Positions 44,801-56,778 are shown, numbered from the stretch's first letter. The stretch: 64,000 nucleotides of DNA from Palaemon carinicauda (GCF_036898095.1 NC_090726.1:42011645-42075644), one strand, 5' to 3'. A program made the numbers and translations. Notes: a model not told the origin generated them from the sequence alone.

Positions 44801-45806
44801 CGTCTATAGAACAGTCTGGTGTTTGGAGCAAAGAATAAAAAAAACTTGCTCGCCAACCACAGGAATCACTCATCACAAATATTTCATGAGAACCAATTAA
44901 ATGTTGACAAAATAGGTTCAAGATTGCGCCTTGCATACGACCCATACTCTTAAACCTAATACTGTATAGCAAAACTAGCCCCTAGCTGTTCAAATTCAGG
45001 ACCATTTGATACAGAATTTGTAGTACTAATAATGCAAATGTTTTTCAAGGGAAACTATGTAATAAGCTCCCACAAAACATTCGAATGATTGAAGACTAAG
45101 GTTTTCTCAAGTCTTTTGACAGTGATGATTCAACAGTAAATGAACACGCGATATGAAATAAATAATCTGAACGAACAAGGTAATACGACAGTGGAGGTCC
45201 TGTAGAGTGGGGTTCCCTGCTGTGAGACTGGAAAAGTAATTTTACAAGCCTAACTGAATTTCACCCAATTGCTCAACTTCCAAGATACGCAAAGGCATTC
45301 TGGTCGTATCATCTTTCAGTAGCCATTATTCTAAATAAAATACTTTACTTCAGTCACAAGGTGCTTGCGAGTTAGACAAGCAAATATCCAAAGATTTAGA
45401 TTGATAACTTCTCTAATAAATGCAATAAGTATTAAATTTCATACGAATCACATTTGTTCAATTTTTTTATATGAACAAACTAGCTTCATTTTCCATATAT
45501 AGATGCAAAATTAAGATTTATCTACATTTGGCTATATAAATTATGTATATGGCATACATTACTAAACAGGAATACAATATCGTAAAAATTAATGCTTTCA
45601 ATCTAGACATTCTGTTTGGAATGATAGAGCAATGCAGATAGCCTGGTTGTTATGCCAATAAAAACTACTTAAATTTGAACTTTAATATTACTAACTTGAA
45701 GGATCAAATTGCCGAAAATTGCATGTTGGTAAACTTTATAAGTAAAATATACACATTGGTAAACTAAATTTACATGGTAACTTTCTCATGAGAGGTTTCC
45801 CTTTAC
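44801..45806. other. AT-rich DNA; weak transposon-like trace at 45050-45250
   Basis: 45185-45240 (GGTCCTGTAGAGTGGGGTTC, CCTGCTGTGAGAC) resembles repetitive DNA, but no motif allows naming. Otherwise empty. Confidence 0.25.
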
Positions 45807-46020
45807 GGTAAGAGCCATTATTATTGACTTGCTTAGCCACGACCCTAAATGAAAATGCTGGATGCTTCAAGCCCAGGGGACCCACCAGGGAAAATAGCTC
45901 AGTGAGGAAAGGAAACTGAAAATATTTTAAGAGCAAAAATATTAAAATAAATATCACTAAAAACTATAAAAACTAACAAAACAAGAGCAACAAGATAACA
46001 GAACAGTGTGCCCGTGTTCA
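45807..46020 (-). mobile_element. LINE-type 3' tail, 5' truncated, with SINE-like module
   Basis: Plus-strand view: CCCACCAGGGAAAATAGCTC, AGTGAGGAAAGGAAAC, then CAGTGTGCCCGTGTTCAAGC, the inverted 5' module of 6640-6808. Diverged. Confidence 0.6.
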
Positions 46021-47046
46021 AGCAAGAGATCCCGATAGTAATAAATCTAATCTAATTTAATTAGTTGCATATCAAAGCTAGAATCGAGTAGGCTACATTG
46101 GCATTGTTACCAGAAACTGACTATCAAATCGCTAAGAATTGCTACACAATGCAGCCAACGAATAGAGAAGGAAAAGATTCCTTCAAGTTACTAAGACTGT
46201 AGGCTCTAGAGCTTTCAAACTTGCAACCCAAGGACCAAACTTTCTGCAAGATACCAGAAAACACACTTTTCAAAGTGCTTCGATAACGTGGAATTGACAA
46301 CACGATTAATTCGATATGTAACAAAATACCCAAGAATGTTTTGTGGGTCTGGAAGAACTGGAAAAACTGCCCTCAAAATCAGTCTGAAAAATCTTTTCCC
46401 GAACATTCGACTGAAGAAAAAAAATCCATACTTTAATAGCTTCTGTATCAAGTGCGCTGAGAAGAACTGTACAACAAAATCACTCAAAAACTGAAACTAC
46501 CCACACAAATTAATATAAAATACACTGGACAACAAGGTTTTGAATCAAATCTTGAAGTGTTAAAACTTGGAAAGTTAATGAAAACTGGTCAAAGACTAAA
46601 GCTAAAAGATTAAGACTATTTAAATCTCAGTTTTGAGATTTGTGGTTAAAATAAAATTGTAGTCTTGGGACTAAAAATAAAAAACGCTCTAAGCTTGTTC
46701 ATGCTGATATACTTTGGACAATTAGTGGCTAGTTTAAAAACATACTTCGACAGTCTTACAATCGCCATGGTTTTAAGCGCATTTAGGAATTAAACACTAA
46801 AATTAAGAGCCTAAAATAATGCACAGTTTGAACCAAATATTCTATATGCAAACTAAAGAGAAATGGCCATAAAATTTGACATTAAATTCATCGGTGTAGA
46901 AGATGGTAGACAATTGGACAAAGCTTTCATCATTGGTTAACCCTATAGATTTTAAACGCCTTCAGACCATTACCTCTAACACCTAGAAAATGCTATAATA
47001 AAAGATATTTGCATAAACCACATTTGGGTTAGATACGAGCATATCA
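46021..47046. other. AT-rich DNA, nothing recognised
   Basis: Open frames of 60-90 codons overlap on both strands at 46142-46494 without splice context or a recognisable domain; not called. Confidence 0.35.
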
Positions 47047-47615
47047 AGGGAGTTACCAAAGAACAGGAATAATTTTCTTCACTAACTAGGCCCTATTTCA
47101 TAAAAATTACCATAGACATTTCCCTGTAAATCAAGGGTCAGGAATAATTTCCTTCGCTAACTGGGTCCTATTTCATAAAAATTACCAATGACATTTCCTT
47201 ATTAATCAAGGGAGTGACCAAAGAATAGGAATAATTTTCTTCACTAATTTGGCCCTATTCCAAAAATTTACCCAACACATTTCCCTAGAATTCAAGGGAG
47301 TGACCAACGAACAGGAATAATTTTCTTCACTAATGGGTCCTATTTCATAAAAATTGCCTAAGACATTTCCCTATAAATCAACGACCAAAGACCAGGAATA
47401 ATTTTCTTCACTAAGTGGGTCCTATTTCATAAAGATTACCAAAGACATTTCGCTATAAATCAAGGCAGTCACCAAAGATCAAGAATAATTTTCTTCACTA
47501 ATTGGGTCCTATTTCATAAAAATAACCCAAGACATTTCCCTATAAATCAACGGCCAAAGAACAGGAATAATTTTCTTCACTAATGGGTCCTATTTCATAA
47601 AAATTACCTAGGACA
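47047..47615 (+). repeat. ~76-88-bp tandem repeat, about seven copies
   Basis: GGAATAATTTTCTTCACTAA followed by GGxCCTATTTCATAAAAATTACC and ACATTTCCCTATAAATCAA recurs near 47065, 47141, 47228, 47312, 47393, 47477 and 47562. Copies vary by small indels. Confidence 0.85.
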
Positions 47616-47809
47616 TACAGCATCTCAACTTTACATATCTATTTCAAGAGGTTGAAAACCTGGTTACCTAACCATATCAACACTTGTAGTGTCTGGTATT
47701 GGCGTAACAGAAGAAAATGTTCCGCACTATGTTGGAATCTGCGCGATGTTAGAATTCTTATTTTGTGCGGCGAAGTTGGAATGCAGTGTTGGGTTCCCGC
47801 TGTGATTTT

Positions 47810-48097
47810 CAGGGCACTAACCAACCTAACCTATCCTAGGGGCCCTGTACCCCTACCAAGGCCTACTGGGGGGGAGGGGCTCCACCCCCCTTAAGGCCAC
47901 AGATTTTCAGGGCACTACCGAACCTAAGACACCCACCTAACGGCACTGTACCCCTACCTAGCCCTACCGGGGGGGGGGGGGTTTCTGCGCCCCCCCCCCC
48001 CCTTAAGGCCACTACCGAACCTAATATTACAACCACCTAACCTAACCTGGGGCCCTGTACCCCTACCTAGACCTAGCCCCTGCGACACACCCCTTAA
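47810..48097 (+). repeat. Three ~90-110-bp GC-rich tandem units with poly-G/poly-C hairpins
   Basis: Shared words are GATTTTCAGGGCACTA, GGCCCTGTACCCCTACCTAG and CCCCCTTAAGGCC. In the middle unit 13 G (47969-47981) face 13 C (47990-48002) across an 8-base loop. The first unit has a weaker version at about 47865-47885. Confidence 0.8.
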
Positions 48098-48099
48098 CT

Positions 48100-48565
48100 A
48101 CCTAACATCCATCAAACCAAATAATAATTGCAATTAACCACTACAATAATTAACACGCCTTGGAAACAAATTAAACACAATGACCTGACTTTACATAATG
48201 GCCTGATCACTGCACATACGACGAGATCACCCCATAGAACCTAATACAGTTAACACCTGTTGCCATATAAGGTAAAAGTGTCAGTCGGCGTATTTACGTT
48301 AATCATTTATGGGTTACGAAACTCCCAACCCTCAGGAAATTACCAAATTTGTGCTTCGAAAAAAGAAGAAAAAAAAAGCGAAATGAAAGTAGACAGTTTA
48401 AAAGCCAATTAAATACAGCGTTAGTCTTTGTAATTACACAATGCTCCTGGCAATTCAGATTTCCTTGAAATGTATAGATTTAAGTACATCGTAGTCTGCA
48501 CATTACAAACCTTTAAGAACCTTCTTGCAAATTCATTGAGTATACTTGCAACTAAATAATTAGTT
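48100..48565. other. AT-rich DNA, nothing recognised
   Basis: No supported feature. Confidence 0.35.
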
Positions 48566-48566
48566 T

Positions 48567-48770
48567 CATTGTATATTATTCCATGGTAATGTAACCTAGG
48601 AAAAAAACTACTGTTTCTTATAGAAAAAATTATGCTAGATGTATATATATTTCTGAAACTATTCATTTGTGACGGAAACTTGAGTGTCATTTTTGTAGAG
48701 ATCGTAATTTTTTTCTGTAAGAAGCAGTAGTTTTTTTCCTAGGTTACATTACCATGGAATAATATACAAA
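48567..48770. repeat. ~200-bp inverted repeat (stem ~60 bp, loop ~75 bp), MITE-like
   Basis: TATTCCATGGTAATGTAACC on the left mirrors GGTTACATTACCATGGAATA on the right; the arms continue through CTAGGAAAAAAACTACTG and its complement with few mismatches. No coding content. A target duplication is not certain. Confidence 0.75.
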
Positions 48771-49020
48771 ATTACCAAATAACTTACACTTCAGCACCAT
48801 TAATCTAAAAATTTCGACTAACGTTCGTTGGAGTACAGTGACGTCTAATGAAGTACAGACAATGATGTGGAACTTGTCCCATTAACATTAAAATTTACAC
48901 ATTTAAAACGATAAATGTTAACATAGGCAAATACGGACAAAATCTGCTACTGTCTAAATCTTGAAATAGAATAAATGTCTACGCGATAAATTACCGAACA
49001 AGTAGACTTAATCAGTAGAA
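48771..49020. other. AT-rich DNA, nothing recognised
   Basis: No supported feature. Confidence 0.3.
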
Positions 49021-49312
49021 CTTCAAAAGTTCAAAGTTGGAGCAAATGCTTTTTTGTTGACCAGGCAGACAAGAGTCTTTTTATAGTTTATTTATGACAT
49101 TTGTTTTTTTATGTTGTTAATAGTTTATATAGGACATGTCTGTTTTGACGTTGTTACTTATTTCAGAATGATTTATTGTTAATTTGTTCTCTTAATTTAT
49201 TTTCCTTTCCTCACTGGGGTATTTTTCCCTGTTGGAGCCCCTGGGCTTATAGCATCTTTCTTTTCCAACTAGGTTTGTAGCTTGGATAGTAATAATAATA
49301 ATATAATAATAA
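49021..49312 (+). mobile_element. 5'-truncated LINE copy including the end of its ORF
   Basis: Starts GAACTTCAAAAGTTCAAAGT, the plus-strand equivalent of the last codons of the LINE at 27481-29175 (LQKFKVGANVFIDQAD region). It continues through the 3' UTR to TTTCCTTTCCTCACTGGGGT and ends in (TAA)n. This copy links the dispersed tail to the LINE ORF. Confidence 0.8.
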
Positions 49313-50398
49313 TAGACCGTCAGGTTCTGTGGTAAAAAGCTGCCGTGTTGAGATAATTCCTTCGTGATATACATTTGCGTAAGCAACGGTACAACTTAAA
49401 AATAATAATAATAATAATAAAATAAATTTACTTAAGAGTTGAATGGATTATCAGAACATGCACATTTATACCAAAGTTCACTTGTTACATTCAACACTAA
49501 CAGTCCAAAAAGCTAATTTTTACCCATGTTTTAACAAATGTCAGAATTCCTTAGAATTAAACCCTACTAAGCGAAAATAAAGACTTTAATTAACAGTTAA
49601 AACGTTAAGCCATTTGTCTTTGCAATAAATGAAAATTCTACACTTTTACAAAATCAGTCTGGTAAAAAGCATTAAGAGTTTTACTTTATAGCCAAATGGA
49701 CTATAGGTTAGTACCAGAATTTGTAGACTTTACCAAAATTTAAATGAATTATAACCCGAATAGTTACGTCACATAAAATTAGCATTTCTATTAGCAAATA
49801 ATGAAATGTTATAATCTAACAAAAAAAAAAAAGAAAAAAAAAAACTGCTAAGTCTGATACCTACTTATATAATCTTCGTAAAATGTTTTGTTTCATCAGC
49901 AGAATACAAATATTTCATGAATAATTCAGTTGTGTAGCCTCCCAAGAACAAATTTAGCAGACAAGTCTACAATCATTTAATCCTTCATTACTTTTTCATG
50001 TCTAAATTTCTGTTCGACTGACTATTTACGGTTTACATAAAAAAAGAAACTTAGTTTACTTGAAAATAGTTTGTAAACTTTCCTTACCGTGTTGTGCTAA
50101 GAATCTCAAAAAAAAAAAAAAAAAAAAATTAGCGAAACAGTCCTTAATGACAGTTGTCAGGTAATGTAAGGTATTGCTAATTACAAAATTAGTCTTTACG
50201 GGGTTCAAACGATCGAACTGTTCGTCGAAACCGGTTGCCGAACCTACTTAAATCGAAGAGTATAGCCACCAATGCATAAGGTTATGGACAATATAACCCC
50301 ACCCACAAGGCGAGGAAAATTTTAAGTTTTTACCCCGTTCGAACATCAATTCAAACACTAGTTATTTAACTAACCATTGCACAGTAACCCCGCTTTAA
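49313..50398. other. AT-rich DNA, nothing recognised
   Basis: A-runs at about 49820-49845 and 50108-50128; no supported gene. Confidence 0.35.
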
Positions 50399-50541
50399 CA
50401 TAGTCAATTTGTTCTCTTCATTTATTTATTTCCTTTCCTCACTGGGCTATTTTTCCCTGTTGGAGCCCCTAGGCTTATAGCATCTTGCTTTTCCAACTAG
50501 GGTTGTAGCTTGGATAGTAGTAATAATGATAATAATAATTC
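50399..50541 (+). mobile_element. 5'-truncated LINE 3' tail ending (TAA)n
   Basis: TTTCCTTTCCTCACTGGGCT through GCTTTTCCAACTAGGGTTGT and TAATAATAAT. Confidence 0.8.
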
Positions 50542-51356
50542 AGTGTGTTCTTTTCAACCGATCAGAACTGGTGGAACTTCTTGACAACGCAGTAACGTAG
50601 TTTAGCTTACCTCAGTACCGAAAAAAATACACTATGGGTTAACATACTACAGTACTTTCCAAATTCTCCGATTTAAAAAAAAAAAAAAAAAAATAAATAA
50701 AAAGGCAGTTACCATAATGCCCTGGTATTAAAGATATAAGTATTGACTTAGGCACATTGTAGTCAACGCCCACTACCTACGCAGATTAAACTCAAAACCT
50801 ATATAGAAGCCATCTTGACTGATATTCACAATTTACACGTATCTAAAGGATTTTCTAAAACTTTGGACTATGTTCGCTGGAGTACGGTGGCGTTAAGATA
50901 TTGCAAGTCTACACATTAATAAAATGAAGTAAAATGAAGTCTAATTTAATCTTTATAGGAAAACTAAGAAAAAATAATATAAGGGCAATAAAAATAGCGT
51001 AAAATTCTTAAAAAAAATAACGCGTTAACATATAACAATCCAATAGGGTATCTGTCTTTGTTACAGGAGAAATGCCTGAATCTTAAAAACACCACCAAGT
51101 ATGCCTTTACGACGCACATTTCAAATTATTAGAGAAGTTATCTAGCCACTGATATCCAAAATACTTCACACTAGCTATACGTCCAACAAATAGCTCACTT
51201 CGGCCATTTAAATCGAATATCACATGTATTACATCCTTTTAACACGCTAACGGTATATCAACGATCAGAATTGACTAAAGCCGTACACATTACCACACAA
51301 AAAAAGCCAAAGTAAATTAATTATACGTAAAAAAATTAACAAAACATTTAACCCTT
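50542..51356. other. AT-rich DNA, nothing firm
   Basis: A donor-like CGGTACTGAG|GTAAGC on the minus strand near 50610 could end an alternative first exon; unsupported otherwise. Confidence 0.25.
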
Positions 51357-51358
51357 AC

Positions 51359-51480
51359 CTTAATGTATACACCACAGAGTCAGCCGGTAAAAGACCCCTT
51401 ATGAATTTTCAGTTCTTTAAGAAGACTCAAATGCTGTGACGTCACTCGATCCTGATTGGTCGACGTACAAAATCAAGGAT
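51359..51480 (-). promoter_or_regulatory. Candidate minus-strand promoter and 5' UTR exon
   Basis: Reading down the minus strand there is a CCAAT box (ATTGG on plus, 51455-51459), a perfect CRE palindrome TGACGTCA (51437-51444), then ~75 bp without ATG ending GTGGTGTATACATTAAG|GTAAGG, a consensus splice donor at 51357-51358. Spacing suits a transcription start near 51390-51420. It would head a unit including the 41133-41227 exon. Inference only. Confidence 0.35.
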
Positions 51481-52076
51481 TCTCAAAGCCAATGTTGTCA
51501 GATGGGTTAGTGTAAAAATCCTCAAAACTCCTGATAAAAAATCCCCAAAACAACCCAAAAATCCCCATTTCCACAAATATATTTTTCTTCTGATCAAGTA
51601 GGCTTTACTCATATAGAAATTACTCATCATAATTTATATAGAGTGAAAGTGAACTAAATGCAACAATATAAAGATATAAATATTTACTAATTTTGGTTTC
51701 TTCTTCATACAAATTTGTACATAATATCCCCATTACACCAAAATCCTCAAATCTAGGGATAAATTCCCATATGTGGCCAGGCTGCTCAAAGCATAATAAC
51801 GCTGTGAAAGTAGTTACGTCATAGACGTTAGTGCTGCCATCTGTTAGTAAGGAGGGAAGTAAAATATTCTACAAAAATTCTTTGAAAAATATATGAAAAT
51901 CCGGTGAAAAAAATATTATAATAAATCTTTTTGACTGTTATTATTTAAGAGATATTTTGCAAAAAATATATTTAGATATATGCTTATCTCAATTTTATTC
52001 CTAGAGGCTAAATTTAATGTAATTTCATGGATGTTTAGCAAATTTCATGATCCAAAATCGATTTAGAATTACGAGA

Positions 52077-52080
<4 letters not shown>
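51481..52080. other. AT-rich DNA, nothing recognised
   Basis: Repeated AAATCCCCA-like words at 51535-51570 and 51725-51770; no gene. Confidence 0.35.

Positions 52081-52081
<1 letters not shown>

Positions 52082-52155
<74 letters not shown>
52082..52155. repeat. (CT)n microsatellite
   Basis: About 37 uninterrupted CT units. Confidence 0.95.
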
Positions 52156-52157
<2 letters not shown>

Positions 52158-52289
52158 ATACTAAGCCATAAATTAAAATTTATGTAATATTTCATTATGA
52201 TATAGTTTGTATTTAGAATCTAAAACAGAAGATTATTCTTAGTCATTAAGATAAGGGAAATTAAAAATTTGGGGTTTAACCTCAAAGGA

Positions 52290-52339
<50 letters not shown>

Positions 52340-52401
52340 TCTAGGCTACGAACAAAGGAAGAAAATAATCAGTCAAAGAACAAGTTTTAACAATAATCAA
52401 T

Positions 52402-52456
<55 letters not shown>

Positions 52457-52517
52457 TTAGGCTACGAACAAAGGAAGAAAATAATCAGTCAAAGAACAAG
52501 TTTTAACAATAATCAAT

Positions 52518-52574
<57 letters not shown>

Positions 52575-52640
52575 TTAGGCTACGAACAAAGGAAGAAAAT
52601 AATCAGTCAAAGAACAAGTTTTAACAATAATCAATAATTT

Positions 52641-52690
<50 letters not shown>
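52290..52690 (+). repeat. ~117-bp minisatellite with embedded (GA)n, three to four copies
   Basis: GGCTACGAACAAAGGAAGAA recurs near 52343, 52460 and 52578, each unit separated by a (GA)n run of 40-50 bp (52291-52333, 52407-52451, 52522-52570, 52641-52688). Confidence 0.9.
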
Positions 52691-52691
<1 letters not shown>

Positions 52692-52740
52692 GGTTATAGT
52701 AGGCTAGGTTATGTGTTACGTAACTGTAGTATAATATATA

Positions 52741-52828
52741 CAATTTCCTTTCCTCACTGGGCTACTTTCCCTATTGGAGCCATTGGCCTTATAGCCTCTT
52801 GCTTTTCCAACTAGAGTGGCTTAACAAA

Positions 52829-52881
<53 letters not shown>

Positions 52882-52910
52882 ATAATAATAATAATAATAA
52901 TAATAATTCG
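52741..52910 (+). mobile_element. LINE 3' tail with (CTA)n(ATA)n end
   Basis: TTTCCTTTCCTCACTGGGCT through TTGCTTTTCCAACTAGAG, then (CTA)n at 52829-52880 grading into (ATA)n. Confidence 0.8.
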
Positions 52911-52949
52911 AAGAAGGCCTACTGTTTTTAAAGTGATTTATTGTTAATC

Positions 52950-53095
52950 TGTTCTCATTTATCTATTTCCTTATTTCCTTTCCTCACTGGGCTATTTTTC
53001 CCTATTAGAGCCCTTGGGCTTATGGTATCTTGCTTTTCCAACTAGGGTTGTAGCTTGGCTAATAATAATAATAATGATAATAATAATAATGTCCA
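52950..53095 (+). mobile_element. LINE 3' tail ending (TAA)n
   Basis: Same tail as at 52741, complete to GGGTTGTAGCTTGGCTAATA. Confidence 0.8.
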
Positions 53096-54333
53096 AATAG
53101 GCCTACAGTTTAAGTTTTTTCTCTCAAAAGATTATCCAAAGTAATATATTAGTAGGCCTAAACTTTGTCATAGAAAATGTAGGCACTGGAAATTGTTCTC
53201 AACTAAAATGAGATTTTAACAGAGTTTTTATTAGAAATGCATTACGTGACACAAACATACGATTTAATATTCTATAAGAATGATAATAATGACTTTAGTT
53301 AAACCCTTACAGGTAAATAATTCGAGGTATAGGCGTAGGCCTAGAGAAATTAGAAATGCATAGCCAATCCTGTAGCCTATAGTAATCACATTTTGCTTGC
53401 TCAAATTACTCTTTTTCGTGTCTCAATTCTGAAAATAGAGAATTTATTGTCTCTATAGAGTAATACATTATAATATAGATTAATCTTCGGTCAATGAAGA
53501 TTTATTATATAGAATCTGTACCTAAAAAATTATATTTTCTGTCTGTTCCATTTACATCAATTGAAAATCTGAAATATGGTGTGTATATGTATATATATCA
53601 TATTACTGTCAACACCTGTATAAAAAATAAATCGATAATTAATAAACACATTTCTTAACACAGACTCGTTATATTAATTGTGGAGAAAACATAATTAATT
53701 CAACATTTTAATTGATAATGGGTCCAATGCATGGAACTGACAAGGACCTATCTAATTCTATTTTTCATTTCTATTTAAAACACTCCTATTTTATTCTATT
53801 TAAACATCTATTAGGTATTATTGACAATAGAATTCATAATTACTGATAAAGTCTGATTATAGAATAATTGTGTTATAATTCATTTAAAGAAATAAATTTG
53901 AAAAGAATTTTGTTAAATGTGTTCTAGTTATTCATATGAGCTCCCGCTTAGTTCCCATTTTCTCTACCAACTTTACCTCATAGAAAACGTGAATTACAAT
54001 ATTGATGGTACACTAAAATAATTTCTAATGAGATGTTTGAATAGTTTTATCGAGTTTTATCACTTACTAATTATCATGAGTTTTTCCAAATAATGTCTGA
54101 TGATAATGTTTGGTTTAAATAATATAATCATCAGTGATTTAAAATTCTTGTTTATATGGATTTCCTGTGGATTTTAAAATGTTTTTTGACGATTTTGAGA
54201 CAAATTCTTAGGACTTTAACTATTAAATAATTCCTGTGATTTGCATGTACTACTGAAAACGATATACTTTAAAGCCTAAATTCAGAAAACCTTATTTTAC
54301 GACTTTATATCCTGTGATTATATAAACTATGTT

Positions 54334-54335
<2 letters not shown>
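53096..54335. other. AT-rich DNA, nothing recognised
   Basis: No supported feature. Confidence 0.35.

Positions 54336-54394
<59 letters not shown>
54336..54394. repeat. (CT)n microsatellite at the 3' end of a SINE
   Basis: Uninterrupted CT run abutting the SINE; (GA)n on the SINE's strand. Confidence 0.95.
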
Positions 54395-54400
<6 letters not shown>

Positions 54401-54725
54401 AAAGGTTTAAAGGTCACTCATGAATAGCAGACGCAAGGGAAAGTGACATTGCCTTATCAAGCAGGACAATGCCATAGAGACTGACCATATGTACATATGA
54501 TCTGCGCCCAAGCCCCCTCTCCACACAAGCTAGGACCATGGAGGGCCAGGCAATGGCTGCTGATGACTCAGGAGATAGACCTATATGCTCCCCCAAACCC
54601 ATATCCTTAGCTCACAAGGATGGCGAGGTTGCAGCGACCAAAGGAATGTACGAGTTTGAGCATAACTCGAATCCTAATCTGGAGAGCACCAGTCAGGGAT
54701 GTTACCACATCAGCCATTTTTCCAG
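54395..54725 (-). mobile_element. tRNA-derived SINE
   Basis: The minus strand starts AAAATGGCTGATGTGGTAAC, an A-box-like TGGCxxATGTGG. About 40 bases on it has AGGATTCGAGTTATG, a degenerate B box (GGTTCGANTCC). The spacing is that of a tRNA-type internal RNA polymerase III promoter. A ~250-bp body follows, and the element ends near (GA)n. Short open frames across it are incidental. Confidence 0.6.
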
Positions 54726-55131
54726 AAATGATTATAAAGTTTAAATGTTGGTTTGTCCTAACAAAGAGGCATTAAATTGATAAGAAAAGTGTAATGATCC
54801 GTAACCAATGAACTATTGAGAATAAATATCACCCTTAAAAGGCCAGTCAGCTTCGTCCGTACTATCTAACCCTTTTTTTTCTCTCTGCATGATAAATGGC
54901 AAGCCACTCTGAGCCATTGTGGGCTACTCTGTAACCCAGTCTGTCTCATACGAACCTTTTTAGGAGACTGTGACTTTCGCTCGTGTTTTTTTGTAACGTT
55001 TTTTTATTATCATTGTTTGTAGTAAATTCAAGGTCACGCATATGATTATCAATGGTTTTCCCAAGCCAGAAATTTTAATAAATAATAACACGATTGAATG
55101 CTAATATTACTGTATGTTTATTTCGACTGGA
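54726..55131. other. Unremarkable DNA, nothing recognised
   Basis: No supported feature. Confidence 0.35.
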
Positions 55132-55176
<45 letters not shown>

Positions 55177-55344
55177 CATTATTATTATTATTATTATTTG
55201 CTAAGCTACAACCCTAGTTGGAAGAGCAGGATGCTATGAGCCCAGGGGTCCCAACAGGGAAAATAGCCCAGTGAGGAAAGGAAACAAGGAAAAATGAAAT
55301 ATTTTAAGAACAGTAACATTAAAATAAATATGTCCTATATAATC

Positions 55345-55380
<36 letters not shown>

Positions 55381-55600
55381 TTGCTAAGCTACAACCCTAG
55401 TAGGAAAAGCAGGATGCTATAAGCCCAGGGGTCCCAACAGGGAAAATAGCCCAGTGAGGAAAGGAAACAAGGAAAAAAAATTAAGAACAGTAACATTAAA
55501 ATAAATACCTCCTATATAATCTATAAAAACTTTAACAAAACAAGAAGAGAAAAAAAGATAGAATAGTGTGCTCGAGTGTACCCTCAAGCTAGAGAACTCC
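55132..55600 (-). mobile_element. Two adjacent LINE-type 3' tails, each starting at an (ATT)n run
   Basis: (ATT)n at 55132-55198 then GCTAAGCTACAACCCTAGTT ... to about 55345; a second (ATT)n at 55346-55379 with the same tail follows to about 55500, then CTCGAGTGTACCCTCAAGCT, the inverted SINE-like module of 6640-6808. Two copies in direct repeat. Confidence 0.75.
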
Positions 55601-55789
55601 AAATATCAGTTAAACACAAAACAAACCTTTTGAATAAGATACATACGAACACACACATAGATTATCTGGGATTTCCAATGTATTGAATAACAATGTACTG
55701 AAATCTCTTACATTCTTTGCCTTTCTCTCATAATTTTCATAATATTCCATCTATTATTCTTTTGTCCATTTAGAGAAACCTTTCTCTTA

Positions 55790-55886
55790 CTGATATTGCA
55801 TGAATACCTCCCTCTGAGGTACTACATATTTTCATCATTTCTTGTGTCATTTATATTCTTGTCTTCAAAAGCGAATGTTCTGGTTC

Positions 55887-55932
<46 letters not shown>

Positions 55933-56048
55933 CAATGCCTTTGAGAGGTTAGTAGGTAAATGACATTATTCACTATTAGAGGTACTACATATTTTCTCTT
56001 GTTATTTTTATTCTTGTCTTCAGACGCAAATTTTCTTATGTCCCAATT

Positions 56049-56095
<47 letters not shown>

Positions 56096-56183
56096 GCCTC
56101 AGAGAGCTACTACATATTTTTATAATTTCTTTTGTCATTTTTATCCTTGTCTTCAGAAGAAAATGTTCTTATATTCTTCCTTA

Positions 56184-56229
<46 letters not shown>

Positions 56230-56343
56230 CTTTGAGAGGTTAGTAGACAAATGACCTTATTCACTATTCAAGTTACTACATATTTTTATAATTTCTCTCG
56301 ATATTTTTATCCTTATCTTCAGATGCGAATATTCTTGTTATAG

Positions 56344-56385
<42 letters not shown>

Positions 56386-56400
56386 CCTCAGAGAGGTCAG
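55790..56400 (+). repeat. ~125-165-bp minisatellite with embedded (CT)n, four to five copies
   Basis: TACTACATATTTT followed by ATAATTTCT, TTTTTATCCTTGTCTTCAGA and a (CT)n run recurs near 55822, 55984, 56108 and 56273. CT runs lie at 55891-55928, 56051-56092, 56187-56226 and 56344-56382. Mirrored at 63645-64000. Confidence 0.85.
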
Positions 56401-56737
56401 TAGGCTAATGACATTTAGACAGGGTTAGAAGCAAAGCGGTTTTCTGTCTGGTTGTAAGGTCTTAAACCAGGGGGCGTTCCCTGCTACTCCCAGCAACCTC
56501 GTCCTGTTCAATTGTGGAGAACCATTTCATTTTCTTTCTTTTTACTCTCTCTCTCTTTGTCCCTCGAATAGGGAAGATAAAGAGTGAGAAATAACTTTCT
56601 GCATGTGAATAAGATCATCTGTCTTACTGTATTTTGAAAGCGAAATCTAGACTTTTTCTGTATATGGTCGAAGAGGAGAGAAAAATAAATTATTTTGTGT
56701 ATCGTCAGAGAAGGAATTTTGTCACAAGTCAGTCTGT

Positions 56738-56738
56738 G

Positions 56739-56778
<40 letters not shown>

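Noticed and set aside
46142..46494. Overlapping 60-90-codon frames on both strands
   Set aside because: No recognised motif, splice sites or composition shift.
47815..48050. CCTAACCTAA words suggesting arthropod telomeric (TTAGG)n
   Set aside because: Only one or two units at a time, inside a GC-rich ~100-bp tandem repeat; no telomeric array.
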